From: an uncultured Bacteroidales bacterium
GTDB lineage: Bacteria; Bacteroidota; Bacteroidia; Bacteroidales; P3
Direction of reading: 5' to 3'
NCBI GenBank assembly: GCA_900319865.1
Contig: ONQD01000002.1
Location: forward strand, 1-64,000
Length of the DNA stretch: 64,000 nt
The first letter of the stretch is position 1. Every line of letters starts with the position of its first letter. Shown piece after piece: positions 1 through 6,444 of the stretch. The notes under the pieces were generated by a model. The model was not told the origin of the DNA. It searched no databases and saw only the letters and a list, made by a program, of their open reading frames with translations. The translations under genes were made by a program, and so were the position numbers.

Positions 1-182
1 AGGAATAGTGAGGCTGTTTTGCGCAAGCCCTTGGTGTGGGCAGGAGCGCACCCTGCCGGCGGCAACGGATACCGTCCTTATTAGATAATCGTGGTGCAGG
101 GCTTGTTCCGTCCGCCACGATCCATCGCTCAAAGCCGATTGCAAAAATACGAACATTTTTTGAATTACAAACTTTTTAAACG
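1..182. other. Gene-free left edge
   Basis: I see no convincing coding frame here. A short hairpin (GGCAGG at 39-44 with CCTGCC at 52-57) is present. A reverse-strand -7 element lies at 142-149, so this stretch may be the leader of a gene running leftward out of the window. Confidence 0.4.
142..149 (-). promoter_or_regulatory. Bacteroidota -7 element (TATTTTTG), reverse strand
   Basis: CAAAAATA on the + strand reads TATTTTTG in reverse, fitting TANNTTTG. A near copy of the whole stretch, including the following T-run and GAATTA, occurs at 875-900, so the two may be copies of one mobile-element end or simply two similar promoters. The gene served would lie left of the window. Confidence 0.4.
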
Positions 183-358
183 AAAAAAGACATAGTACAA
201 GACAACGCGACGAGCGAGTTTGCCAGCCAGGAACAACAGATACAGGACTTCGAGGCCCCACCGGCCCCGGAGGCGGAACCCCGGAGGAACAGCAGGAGGA
301 AAACGCCCGGCTGGAACAGCAGCTGGCCTTTGCCCAACGGAAAGGAGAGAAGGAATGA
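183..358 (+). pseudogene. Frameshifted 3' remnant of an acidic-tailed protein
   Basis: From 183 to about 290 one frame reads ...NATSEFASQEQQIQDFEAPP..., rich in Glu, Gln and Pro, with no start codon and a stop at 177-179 just upstream. The reading then continues in another frame as PEEQQEENARLEQQLAFAQR to a TGA at 356-358. The switch (around 280-290, GCGGAACCCCGGAGG) needs a one-base change. The final TGA overlaps the ATG of the next gene as ATGA, the usual arrangement of two genes in one operon. I infer the tail of a larger gene, probably from a mobile element, that has lost its 5' part and been frameshifted. The parent family is not recognisable. Confidence 0.4.
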
Positions 359-741
359 AGGAGAAACAGAAAAAGAGGAAGATTCTCATAGGTAAAATTC
401 CTTTGTCCATGGCAAAGCTCAAGGGATTCGGCCATACGGATGTTGTAATGGACGGCTCTCATGCCGTCCATATAGGCAACGACCATAGAAAGGAGTTGAA
501 GGCATTGGGAATATCCCCTACAATGTTTGTGCAGATTGTGGTGGGTAATTTCAATACGCTCTACCTTGGTAATGTGGAAAACGGAAAGCAGAGTTATGTG
601 CTGGATGTGTACGATGTGCCAATGTCGAAAGCAGCGGCCATAACAATGGAATACCATCCGGACGGCTGCTATTGGTTGATGCGTACGGCCTTCCCCATCA
701 GGGCAGCGGAAATAAGGAACCATCCTGAAAAGATAATATAG
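355..741 (+). CDS. Small protein, possible PBECR/barnase-EndoU-like nuclease domain
   Basis: A 128-residue protein. I start it at 355 because AAAGGAGAGAAGG lies directly upstream and the ATG overlaps the stop of the preceding remnant (ATGA); an upstream in-frame extension to 220 is G+C-rich filler. The core HAVHIGNDHRKELKALGI, then a hydrophobic helix (FVQIVVGNFN) and the ending GCYWLMRTAFPIR, resembles from memory the phage-associated PBECR (barnase-EndoU-colicin E5/D-RelE-like) nucleases found at the ends of MuF and polyvalent proteins. The conserved His and the late Arg would be candidate active-site residues. This assignment is inference. No immunity gene is obvious next to it. If not a nuclease, it is a small accessory protein of a mobile element. 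Confidence 0.55.
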   Translation: MKEKQKKRKILIGKIPLSMAKLKGFGHTDVVMDGSHAVHIGNDHRKELKALGISPTMFVQIVVGNFNTLYLGNVENGKQSYVLDVYDVPMSKAAAITMEYHPDGCYWLMRTAFPIRAAEIRNHPEKII

Positions 742-874
742 ACAAAAGAACCCACCCTGAGACAGGATGGGTGAATGTCTATTCCGTAGGAAGGTTCGCA
801 GGCTTCCGCTCCGTTTTGGAGCCATTCCCAGTCTGTACGATGCAGTCAATCGATATCAGTACAGAACGACACTG

Positions 875-882
875 CAAAAATA
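875..882 (-). promoter_or_regulatory. Bacteroidota -7 element (TATTTTTG), reverse strand
   Basis: Reverse-strand TATTTTTG, in the same context as 142-149 (followed on the + strand by a T-run and GAATTA). No reverse gene follows it within the window, so it could be a relic of an element that was duplicated or inserted here. Confidence 0.3.
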
Positions 883-930
883 CGACTTTTTTTTGAATTA
901 TGGACAAAACATGCAAAAAAAAACATTGAT

Positions 931-1317
931 ATGACAGAACAGACACCCACAACGGTGCGCCGCAAGAAGGAGCTGGACGACGATATCTACAGCCGCATAC
1001 TCACCGCCCAGCGCCAGCTCAACGCCGACAGCCGGGCGGGTAAGCGGTACCAGTGCCGTTTCATCAAGCTGGACCCCGCTATGACCCACGAGGGTTTCTT
1101 CGACCGGCCACGCACGCTGAAGGAGGTGTGCCACCACTATGGCGTGAGCTACCGCACCATGCAGAAGATGCTGCACAGCGCGGGGCTGGACTATATGGTC
1201 CGCCGCCGGGGGTCGGGCAGCTACTTCTTCCTGCCGGGGCAGCTGAGGCTCATCGAGCAGGCCTTCGGCGTGCAGACCAGCCTGGATCTGGACACGGGCG
1301 AAGGGGAAGAGGCGTGA
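931..1317 (+). CDS. Small HTH-containing protein, unknown
   Basis: A 128-residue protein whose base composition is clearly more G+C-rich than its neighbours (GCC, CGC and CTG codons dominate), suggesting separate origin. Residues about 68-100, TLKEVCHHYGVSYRTMQKML, read as a helix-turn-helix, followed by a basic RRRGSG stretch and a second helical segment, so DNA binding is likely. The N terminus is charged and helical (RRKKELDDDIYSRI). I do not recognise the family. It stands alone with no operon partner; position among mobile-element fragments suggests a plasmid or conjugative-element accessory gene. Confidence 0.6.
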   Translation: MTEQTPTTVRRKKELDDDIYSRILTAQRQLNADSRAGKRYQCRFIKLDPAMTHEGFFDRPRTLKEVCHHYGVSYRTMQKMLHSAGLDYMVRRRGSGSYFFLPGQLRLIEQAFGVQTSLDLDTGEGEEA

Positions 1318-1364
1318 CTTTGCCTCTTTATCTGTAAAAATATCCCCTTATTGGAAAGTATTTG

Positions 1365-1372
1365 TATATTTG
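1365..1372 (+). promoter_or_regulatory. -7 element TATATTTG upstream of the Lys-rich peptide
   Basis: TATATTTG matches TANNTTTG exactly and is followed by GCAGTAC, with TTGG at 1351-1354. It lies 61 bases before the ATG at 1433, so the short Lys-rich gene probably has its own promoter. Confidence 0.6.
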
Positions 1373-1432
1373 CAGTACTAAACAAATGTGCAAGCGTCAA
1401 CGCAACGCACTGAACAACAAAACAACAGCATC

Positions 1433-1573
1433 ATGGAACATGTAGCGTCGAAAACCAAAAAGGCAAAGAAAGCACCCGCTAAATCTGCTCCCAAAACCGA
1501 GCCCAAGAAGGTATACAAGTATCTGAAGGGTTATAGAGAACTAACTGACGATCCCTGGGGACTTAGAATATGA
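1433..1573 (+). CDS. Short Lys/Ala-rich basic protein
   Basis: A 46-residue protein. I take ATG 1433 because the longer frame begins at a GTG. The first half alternates Lys, Ala and Pro (SKTKKAKKAPAKSAPKTEPK), like a histone-H1 or HU tail, and the second half ends KYLKGYRELTDDPWGLRI. It has a good promoter at 1365-1372. Function unknown; it may bind nucleic acid non-specifically. It could also be the surviving start of a longer gene, since the tail looks like the beginning of a folded domain. Confidence 0.45.
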   Translation: MEHVASKTKKAKKAPAKSAPKTEPKKVYKYLKGYRELTDDPWGLRI

Positions 1574-1678
1574 GCCGATATCTGTTAGACACCCACGCGG
1601 ATGTCGGATATTTTTTGCCGGGAATACAGTCATATTGGATATTATTTGTATTTTTACAACATGAAAACATGAAGTGTT

Positions 1679-1957
1679 ATGGAATATACAATCATTATTG
1701 AGAAAAATGAAAACGGATTGTACACAGGTCAATGCGAACAGGTACCAGAAGCCATTTCCCAAGGAGCCACTATCGACGAGCTCAAGGAAAATATGGCCGA
1801 TGCCATCAAAATGGTTCTCGACTATAAAAAAGAGAAGACCCGCAGAAAGTATCAAAGCACGAGTGTGACTCTAAAGCTCCCATCTAAGACCAGAGAGTTC
1901 GACAAGAGGGCAAACGTAGGCGGCGTGTGGAATCCGCCATCCCAGGCGCAAGAGTGA
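1679..1957 (+). CDS. Orphan HicB-like antitoxin with atypical tail
   Basis: A 92-residue protein. Residues 1-55 (MEYTIIIEKNENGLYTGQCE, then EAISQGATIDELKENMADAI) are a typical HicB partial RNase-H-like fold; HicB normally binds and neutralises the HicA mRNA interferase and represses the hicAB promoter. After KEKTRRKYQ the sequence stops resembling HicB, ending in 30 residues of low similarity to anything I know, so the 3' end may be rearranged or frameshifted. No hicA is visible on either side. A TATTTTTA box at about 1649-1656 could serve as its promoter. Likely a solitary or decaying antitoxin. Confidence 0.65.
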   Translation: MEYTIIIEKNENGLYTGQCEQVPEAISQGATIDELKENMADAIKMVLDYKKEKTRRKYQSTSVTLKLPSKTREFDKRANVGGVWNPPSQAQE

Positions 1958-2280
1958 TAGAAATGGTGCCCGACGCATTTGGGACTGGGAGATGAGCAAG
2001 GAGCGTGTGTTGGACACTTAGATTCTAGCGAATAATTGTGTATGTAGCCCTTACATTGTCAAATACTTTATCATTTATCGTATCACGTGCATCTGTATTC
2101 CTGTTATTCGGTATTGGAAATACCAATTCCACTTCGTCAACTTCAATCTTGTTTTTACCTCAAGAGTATTATGAGTTATATACCCTAAGATCAGCAGCCA
2201 ATATTTAAGATACAAGAAGGGCAAATCACCATTTAAAATACTGATTGGTTTATTAATCTTGCCGTTTGATTTATTTTTTG
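1958..2280. other. A+T-rich stretch without a credible gene
   Basis: About 320 bases before the WYL gene. A reverse 81-codon frame exists but has no promoter, no recognisable domain and unconvincing composition, so I do not call it. Another short forward frame ending at 2021 (…IWDWEMSKERVLDT) may be debris from the HicB region. Confidence 0.35.
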
Positions 2281-2288
2281 TACTTTTG
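2281..2288 (+). promoter_or_regulatory. -7 element TACTTTTG, leaderless start of the WYL gene
   Basis: TACTTTTG fits TANNTTTG exactly and ends only five bases before the ATG at 2294. The first protein residues already belong to the HTH domain, so no later start is likely. The mRNA should be leaderless or nearly so. Confidence 0.6.
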
Positions 2289-2293
2289 CACCC

Positions 2294-3181
2294 ATGAAAG
2301 CAGCAGTACTTTTTAAGCAATATGTATGGTTGGTGGATACAATAAGACGTGAGCGACGCATCTCGTTAGCTGACCTCAGTAACCGATGGTCACGAACTGA
2401 ATTAAGCGAGGGTGCAGCCCTTAGCCGTACCACTTTCAACCGGCATCGTGCCGCAGTGGAGGAGATTTTCGGCATCACCATTGGATGCGATGCGGACAAT
2501 AGATACTACATAGTGGACAGTGACCTTATACATAGCGACACTGTGCAAGAGTGGATGATCAGTACGTTGACGGTGAGCAACATCGTGGGGGAAGCCCGAG
2601 GTTTGCACGAGCGTATTTTGTTGGAGAGCATACCCACCGAGGGAGAATTGTTGCGGCAAGTGGTTGACGCCATGCAACGCAGTGTCCGCATCGTGATTCG
2701 CTACCATCGATACGGCCAGCAGAAGTACACTGAATGGTTGGTGGAGCCCTATTGCATCAAACTCTTCCGTCGCCGCTGGTATCTCCTTTGCCATTTTGAT
2801 GATGGTGGTTTTATTGTGTTGAGTTTCGACCGTATTACAGACCTCACGTTTACCGATGAGTTGTTCGTTGTCGACCCCTGCTTTTCGGCTGAGGACTACT
2901 TTGCAGATTATTTTGGAGTAATGACAGATGACCGCATCCCGCTCACTCGAATCATATTGCGTGCTTATGGCAACGAGCGTTATGCACTGCGTGACCTCCC
3001 GCTTCACCCTTCGCAGAAGTTGGTGGAAGAAGGAGACGGGTATGTCGACTTTGAACTCAATCTGCGGCCCACTACCGATTTCTTGGCCCACTTGCTCTCT
3101 CGTGGCCGCTGGGTGGAGGTTATTTCCCCGGCTGATATTTCTCACAAAATCAGCGAACTGCATCGAGAAGCAATAAAATAA
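2294..3181 (+). CDS. WYL-domain transcriptional regulator
   Basis: A 295-residue protein. Residues about 10-75 form a winged HTH-like region (SLADLSNRWSRTELSEGAAL, then SRTTFNRHRAAVEEIFG). Residues about 130-205 carry the WYL core: QRSVRIVIRYHRYG, VEPYCIKLFRRRWYLLCHF and LSFDRITDL. A C-terminal extension (about 215-295) resembles the WCX region. WYL proteins sense ligands, often nucleic acid or nucleotides, and commonly regulate DNA-repair or anti-phage loci. It is followed by its own separate promoter for the HIRAN gene, so it probably controls the downstream cassette from its own transcription unit. The start is fixed by the adjoining -7 element. Confidence 0.88.
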   Translation: MKAAVLFKQYVWLVDTIRRERRISLADLSNRWSRTELSEGAALSRTTFNRHRAAVEEIFGITIGCDADNRYYIVDSDLIHSDTVQEWMISTLTVSNIVGEARGLHERILLESIPTEGELLRQVVDAMQRSVRIVIRYHRYGQQKYTEWLVEPYCIKLFRRRWYLLCHFDDGGFIVLSFDRITDLTFTDELFVVDPCFSAEDYFADYFGVMTDDRIPLTRIILRAYGNERYALRDLPLHPSQKLVEEGDGYVDFELNLRPTTDFLAHLLSRGRWVEVISPADISHKISELHREAIK

Positions 3182-3217
3182 TCTATGGTGTACCGCGTTG
3201 TGGTACACACATGTATG

Positions 3218-3225
3218 TATCTTTG
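3218..3225 (+). promoter_or_regulatory. -7 element TATCTTTG for the HIRAN-EVE genes
   Basis: TATCTTTG with TTG at 3198-3200. It lies 40 bases ahead of ATG 3265. The intervening GTGGTACACAC around 3199-3211 includes a small palindrome (GTGGTACAC) between the two promoter boxes, a place where the WYL protein could bind; that is inference. Confidence 0.6.
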
Positions 3226-3264
3226 CATCGTGTAATTAAGTCAATCTTTTAAAAACGCCATGCA

Positions 3265-3609
3265 ATGAAAGCACATCAGATGTTCTACATGGACTGCCAT
3301 CTGGCTGGCCGCAAATTTCACGACGCCGACCTTGTTTGGGATTACCTACGTGTTGGTCAGCAACTGCGTTTGGAACGAGACCCTCAGAACCCTCATGACC
3401 CCTATGCCGTGCAGGTTATCTACACCAAAGATGGAGAGGATTATCTCCTGGGATTCATCCCACGCAACGAAAATCGAGACATCGCGGCCATCCTAGAGAT
3501 GGGATGGGTGGAGTTGTTCGACTGCCGTATCTCCAGCATCAATCCTGACACTCATCCCGAAAACCAGATATACCTTACCATCAGCATACGTCGCCGTCAA
3601 AAGAAATAA
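3265..3609 (+). CDS. HIRAN-domain protein
   Basis: A 114-residue single-domain protein. The pattern HLAGRKFHDADLVWDYLRVG, then LRLERDPQNPHDPYAVQV and LLGFIPRNEN, is the HIRAN fold, known from Rad5/HLTF, where it binds free 3' ends of single-stranded DNA, and found as a stand-alone domain in bacteria near repair and defence genes. The D-P-x-N-x-x-D-x-x-A-V signature is intact. Start is fixed by a good promoter 40 bases upstream. The EVE-like gene follows after 31 bases on the same strand, so the two are probably co-transcribed. Proposed role: recognition of damaged or invading DNA. Confidence 0.85.
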   Translation: MKAHQMFYMDCHLAGRKFHDADLVWDYLRVGQQLRLERDPQNPHDPYAVQVIYTKDGEDYLLGFIPRNENRDIAAILEMGWVELFDCRISSINPDTHPENQIYLTISIRRRQKK

Positions 3610-3640
3610 AAAGAGTGTTGATTATTAAACAACAAGAACC

Positions 3641-5026
3641 ATGAGAAAGCAAAAACTATATATGATTCCCAACTTTCCTGGGAGTGGGTACAATCCAGAC
3701 CAACAGACTTTCATCTTGATGTGGAACCCCGCCATTTCAAGTGCCACAATGGAATATCACCAATACTGCATTGAGAATTTCGACAACGAGTCCTTCAACT
3801 GGAGTGTCTATGAATGGGAGAAAGCCCATGAAGGCGACCGGTTTTATCTTGTTCGTGTGGGCGAAGGGAAAACTGGTATTGTTATGAGTGGCATTTTTAC
3901 CTCTGAACCTTATTTGGCCGAAGACTGGAATAAAAAAAATGGCAGTAGACAAATCCACTATATGGATATGAAACCCAACTATATTGTAAATCCTGAAACA
4001 ATGCCGATTATCACTACCGTACAGTTGCAGGATGCAATTCCAGATTTCAATTGGGCGAAAGGACATAGTGGAACCCTGCTAACAAAAAAACAGTCCAAAA
4101 AGTTAGAGAGTCTATTCAAGAACTATATAACGGAGGTAATTGATAAGTCTGATGACAAAAACATGGTAATAGACACCCAAATTAGGTTATGCAGATTTAA
4201 GCAGTATTTGGATTCGCAAGGAGACCATATTGACACCATAATGCCCGTTGATATTTTGTTTAACAATCACTTGGAACATATTATCAAACACGCCAAACTT
4301 TATGGCACCTCCTCTTGCATTTTCAATTATTATGGAATACAAGAAGGAGAGTCGGATTTTTTGGCATTAAGATATGGCTCCGAGATGGGGTTATTAGCTC
4401 TTATCCGGCCAGATGCGAGTGAAAACGGTAACGAAATGATGTCATTATATCCTATGCACCAAGGAACAGTGCATCATGTGAAGATTACCGAGGTACGAGA
4501 ATTTAAGAGTCGCCTTGAAGCCGTTATTAGTGCTGAAACCGGGGAACTGTCATTTGCGTTTTTTGCAACAGATTATTTCTTGAATCGTGATAAATATATA
4601 TGTGGGACAGAGTTGAATATTGAGCTTTCAGCGAGTGCGTATACTCTTGAAGAGGGCGAGTCAGAAACTGTTCTGGACCTGGAAACATCGGCTAGACTAC
4701 GTAAGGATATGGGGCTTGAGGAAGAATACGATGAGAATGGAAACGTCAAACCCATTATTTTTTACAACGATATGCTTGTGGGTTTTATTCCAGAAAGTGA
4801 GGACTATTCCGATAATGTCTCATTTGCTTCGACAGTAAAATCCGTAAAGAAAATGACTTTCTTGGGTGATGACTTCTTTAGAGCGACATTATCCATTTGT
4901 CATGATCCAGAGGAGATTTACATACCTCTGTATCTGAGAAAAGACAAGATGGAAAATATCCATAAAGGGACTCTTTTAAGAGGAGTTTTGTGGATGCAGG
5001 GAAGGATACCAAATGAAAATAAATGA
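3641..5026 (+). CDS. EVE/PUA-like domain protein with unknown C-terminal half
   Basis: A 461-residue protein. Residues about 24-165 resemble the EVE-type (PUA-like) modified-base reader: FILMWNPAIS, WSVYEWEKAHEGDRFYLVRV, GIVMSGIFTSEPY, the IVNPETMPI turn and FNWAKGHSGTLL. EVE-like domains bind modified cytosine or adenine in DNA and are frequently fused to restriction nucleases. Residues 170-460 are not recognisable to me; they contain no obvious nuclease motif, but Y- and E-rich beta segments (for example ISAETGELSFAFFATDYFLN) suggest further beta-barrel domains. It sits in the WYL-HIRAN cassette and overlaps the start of a micro-ORF by 14 bases. The EVE call is made from pattern alone. Confidence 0.6.
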   Translation: MRKQKLYMIPNFPGSGYNPDQQTFILMWNPAISSATMEYHQYCIENFDNESFNWSVYEWEKAHEGDRFYLVRVGEGKTGIVMSGIFTSEPYLAEDWNKKNGSRQIHYMDMKPNYIVNPETMPIITTVQLQDAIPDFNWAKGHSGTLLTKKQSKKLESLFKNYITEVIDKSDDKNMVIDTQIRLCRFKQYLDSQGDHIDTIMPVDILFNNHLEHIIKHAKLYGTSSCIFNYYGIQEGESDFLALRYGSEMGLLALIRPDASENGNEMMSLYPMHQGTVHHVKITEVREFKSRLEAVISAETGELSFAFFATDYFLNRDKYICGTELNIELSASAYTLEEGESETVLDLETSARLRKDMGLEEEYDENGNVKPIIFYNDMLVGFIPESEDYSDNVSFASTVKSVKKMTFLGDDFFRATLSICHDPEEIYIPLYLRKDKMENIHKGTLLRGVLWMQGRIPNENK

Positions 5027-5108
5027 AGTGTCGCCTCGTCCATTTACTGGAGATGATGTCCATCAACACATGAACTATAGCGAAGACGATGCTACAGTGC
5101 CCGCATGA
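5013..5108 (+). CDS. Coupled 31-residue micro-ORF
   Basis: A 31-codon frame starting inside the 3' end of the EVE-like gene and ending in TGA that overlaps the ATG of the next ORF as ATGA. It reads MKINEVSPRPFTGDDVHQ..., acidic and hydrophilic. Its overlaps on both sides suggest translational coupling of three frames. It could be a real small protein or merely a ribosome relay. No family recognised. Confidence 0.35.
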   Translation: MKINEVSPRPFTGDDVHQHMNYSEDDATVPA

Positions 5109-5338
5109 ATATTTTAAGAATAGCCGACTTTGACGATTTCGGCAATCCAACCTCTTGTTCATTTGCAAGTAAGAATACGAACTTGGCGTGCAGAACAATT
5201 GTGGTTTATGCATTGGAAATGGAATGTTCGCCAAAAATGGTAATGGTATACACTAAACATGAGGATTACGACACAATAAGACCCTACAAAGTCCTAAATG
5301 ACAAGACTAGAAAGAAGATGATGGAAACAAACTTTTAA
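5105..5338 (+). CDS. Small unknown protein ending the WYL-HIRAN-EVE cassette
   Basis: A 77-residue protein beginning at an ATGA overlap with the micro-ORF. It reads MNILRIADFDDFGNPTSCSF and has a Lys-rich end (NDKTRKKMMETNF). No signal peptide, membrane segment or known motif. It is followed 21 bases later by an intrinsic terminator (5360-5385), so it is the last gene of the unit that begins at 3218. Its retention just before the terminator suggests it is a functional member of the cassette, perhaps an accessory or inhibitor subunit. Confidence 0.5.
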   Translation: MNILRIADFDDFGNPTSCSFASKNTNLACRTIVVYALEMECSPKMVMVYTKHEDYDTIRPYKVLNDKTRKKMMETNF

Positions 5339-5359
5339 TTAGGAAAAAATGGCTTGAAA

Positions 5360-5385
5360 GGAGATAGCGGTGCTGTCTCCTTTTT
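5360..5385 (+). terminator. Intrinsic terminator after the WYL-HIRAN-EVE cassette
   Basis: GGAGATAGC (5360-5368) pairs with GCTGTCTCC (5372-5380) over a three-base loop, followed by TTTTT. Confidence 0.85.
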
Positions 5386-5494
5386 CTGTATAAAAAACTT
5401 GTCAACAAGTTATTCGTTGCATTTCTGGTGCATTTTTCTTGACATAAAAAAATCTCACAAGCATATTATACATAAACTTGTGAGACTTTGGGGG

Positions 5495-5579
5495 CGGAAA
5501 GAGAGGGATTCGAACCCCCGGACCCTCGCAGGTCAACGGTTTTCAAGACCGCCGCATTCGACCGCTCTGCCATCTTTCC
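5495..5579 (-). tRNA. tRNA-Ser (anticodon UGA)
   Basis: The reverse strand reads GGAAAGATGGCAGAGCGG at the 5' end. The acceptor stem GGAAAGA (5573-5579) pairs with TCTTTCC (5496-5502), with discriminator G. The anticodon loop CTTGAAA gives UGA, decoding UCN serine codons. The long variable arm and the TTCGAAT T-loop are typical of a type II tRNA. CCA is not encoded. The 3' end faces the accessory block at 1-5.4 kb. Confidence 0.95.
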
Positions 5580-5629
5580 AATTGAAGGATAGAATATTAT
5601 GCATACTATCACCTCATTCAATGATGGTG

Positions 5630-5637
5630 CAAAGATA
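5630..5637 (-). promoter_or_regulatory. -7 element TATCTTTG for tRNA-Ser
   Basis: Reverse-strand TATCTTTG followed by GCACC, 51 bases upstream of the tRNA 5' end. Confidence 0.65.
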
Positions 5638-5776
5638 CAAAGATTGTTTGATATAGCAAAAAAAAGTTTCGGAAGAGACAATCGAAATAAAAAAAATGGG
5701 ATAAAAAAGTGTCACAAAATGCTTTGTTTGCGAAAGAAGTATTTTGAAGAGTTTGCAATTATTAAATTATTTTTCG

Positions 5777-5784
5777 TATATTTG
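5777..5784 (+). promoter_or_regulatory. -7 element TATATTTG for the acyltransferase-purL run
   Basis: TATATTTG then GCAG, 53 bases before the acyltransferase ATG at 5837. No terminator is apparent between the genes that follow, so it may feed several of them. Confidence 0.6.
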
Positions 5785-5836
5785 CAGATTGAATATTTGA
5801 GAGAAAAGAATATCAATAAAATATATTATTCTATAA

Positions 5837-6415
5837 ATGAAGAAGATTTGGATATGGTTGGTAAAGAAGTGCGGATGGCACTTTGATATTCCCGACAAAA
5901 AGGAGCGTCCGGAAGTGATGCATTGTGTAGTGGTGGTGGCTCCCCATACCTCCTTCGACGACTTTTTGATAGGAGCGGCCGTGCTATGGGCAGCCGGCTC
6001 CAAACCCCGCATATTCGTAAAAAAAGAATATTTCAATTTCCTCACCCGACCGTTGCTGAAGGGGATGGGACTGGTGCCCGTGGACCGCGGAAACCGGCAC
6101 AACAACCTCGTGCCTCGTGCGGTAGAGCTGCTGAAGGAAGAGAACGACGTGTGTGTGGTGATTACTCCAGAAGCCACCCGCAAACCCGTGAAACGGTTCA
6201 AAAGAGGGTTCTACGAGATAGCCACACAGGCGGGCGTGCCAATCATGCTGGGGTTTATGGACTTTAAAGAGAAACGCGCCGGATACGGCCCAACCATAAT
6301 ACCCAGCGGCGACTATGAGGCCGACCTGGCCAAGATGATGGACTTTTTCCGCCCGGTGCACCCCAAACATCCTGAAGGATGGTATTGGAGCGAACAACAA
6401 ATCGACAATCAATAA
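5837..6415 (+). CDS. PlsC-like 1-acylglycerol-3-phosphate acyltransferase family protein
   Basis: A 192-residue protein of the lysophospholipid acyltransferase superfamily, which transfers an acyl chain to glycerolipids at the inner membrane. The catalytic HX4D block is present as APHTSFDDFL (about residues 35-44), the substrate-binding PEGTRS block as PEATRK (about 114-119), and a middle block as VPVDRGNRHNN. It is short and has only a weakly hydrophobic N terminus, like the soluble or peripheral members common in Bacteroidota. Ala in place of Gly in PEATR is a mild deviation. It is 29 bases ahead of purL and upstream of gpsA in the same run, so a phospholipid role is plausible. Confidence 0.85.
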   Translation: MKKIWIWLVKKCGWHFDIPDKKERPEVMHCVVVVAPHTSFDDFLIGAAVLWAAGSKPRIFVKKEYFNFLTRPLLKGMGLVPVDRGNRHNNLVPRAVELLKEENDVCVVITPEATRKPVKRFKRGFYEIATQAGVPIMLGFMDFKEKRAGYGPTIIPSGDYEADLAKMMDFFRPVHPKHPEGWYWSEQQIDNQ

Positions 6416-6444
6416 CTCACTTCACCGATATAAAGAAAAACACT

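Noticed and set aside
742-775. Terminator after the PBECR-like gene
   Set aside because: ACCCACCCTG and CAGGATGGGT form a stem with a bulge, but no T-run follows, so I leave it out.
2075-2320. 81-codon reverse frame before the WYL gene
   Set aside because: Overlaps the WYL promoter and start, no RBS or motif; likely chance in A+T-rich DNA.
5354-5656. Forward 100-codon frame over the tRNA
   Set aside because: It reads through the complement of tRNA-Ser and the terminator.
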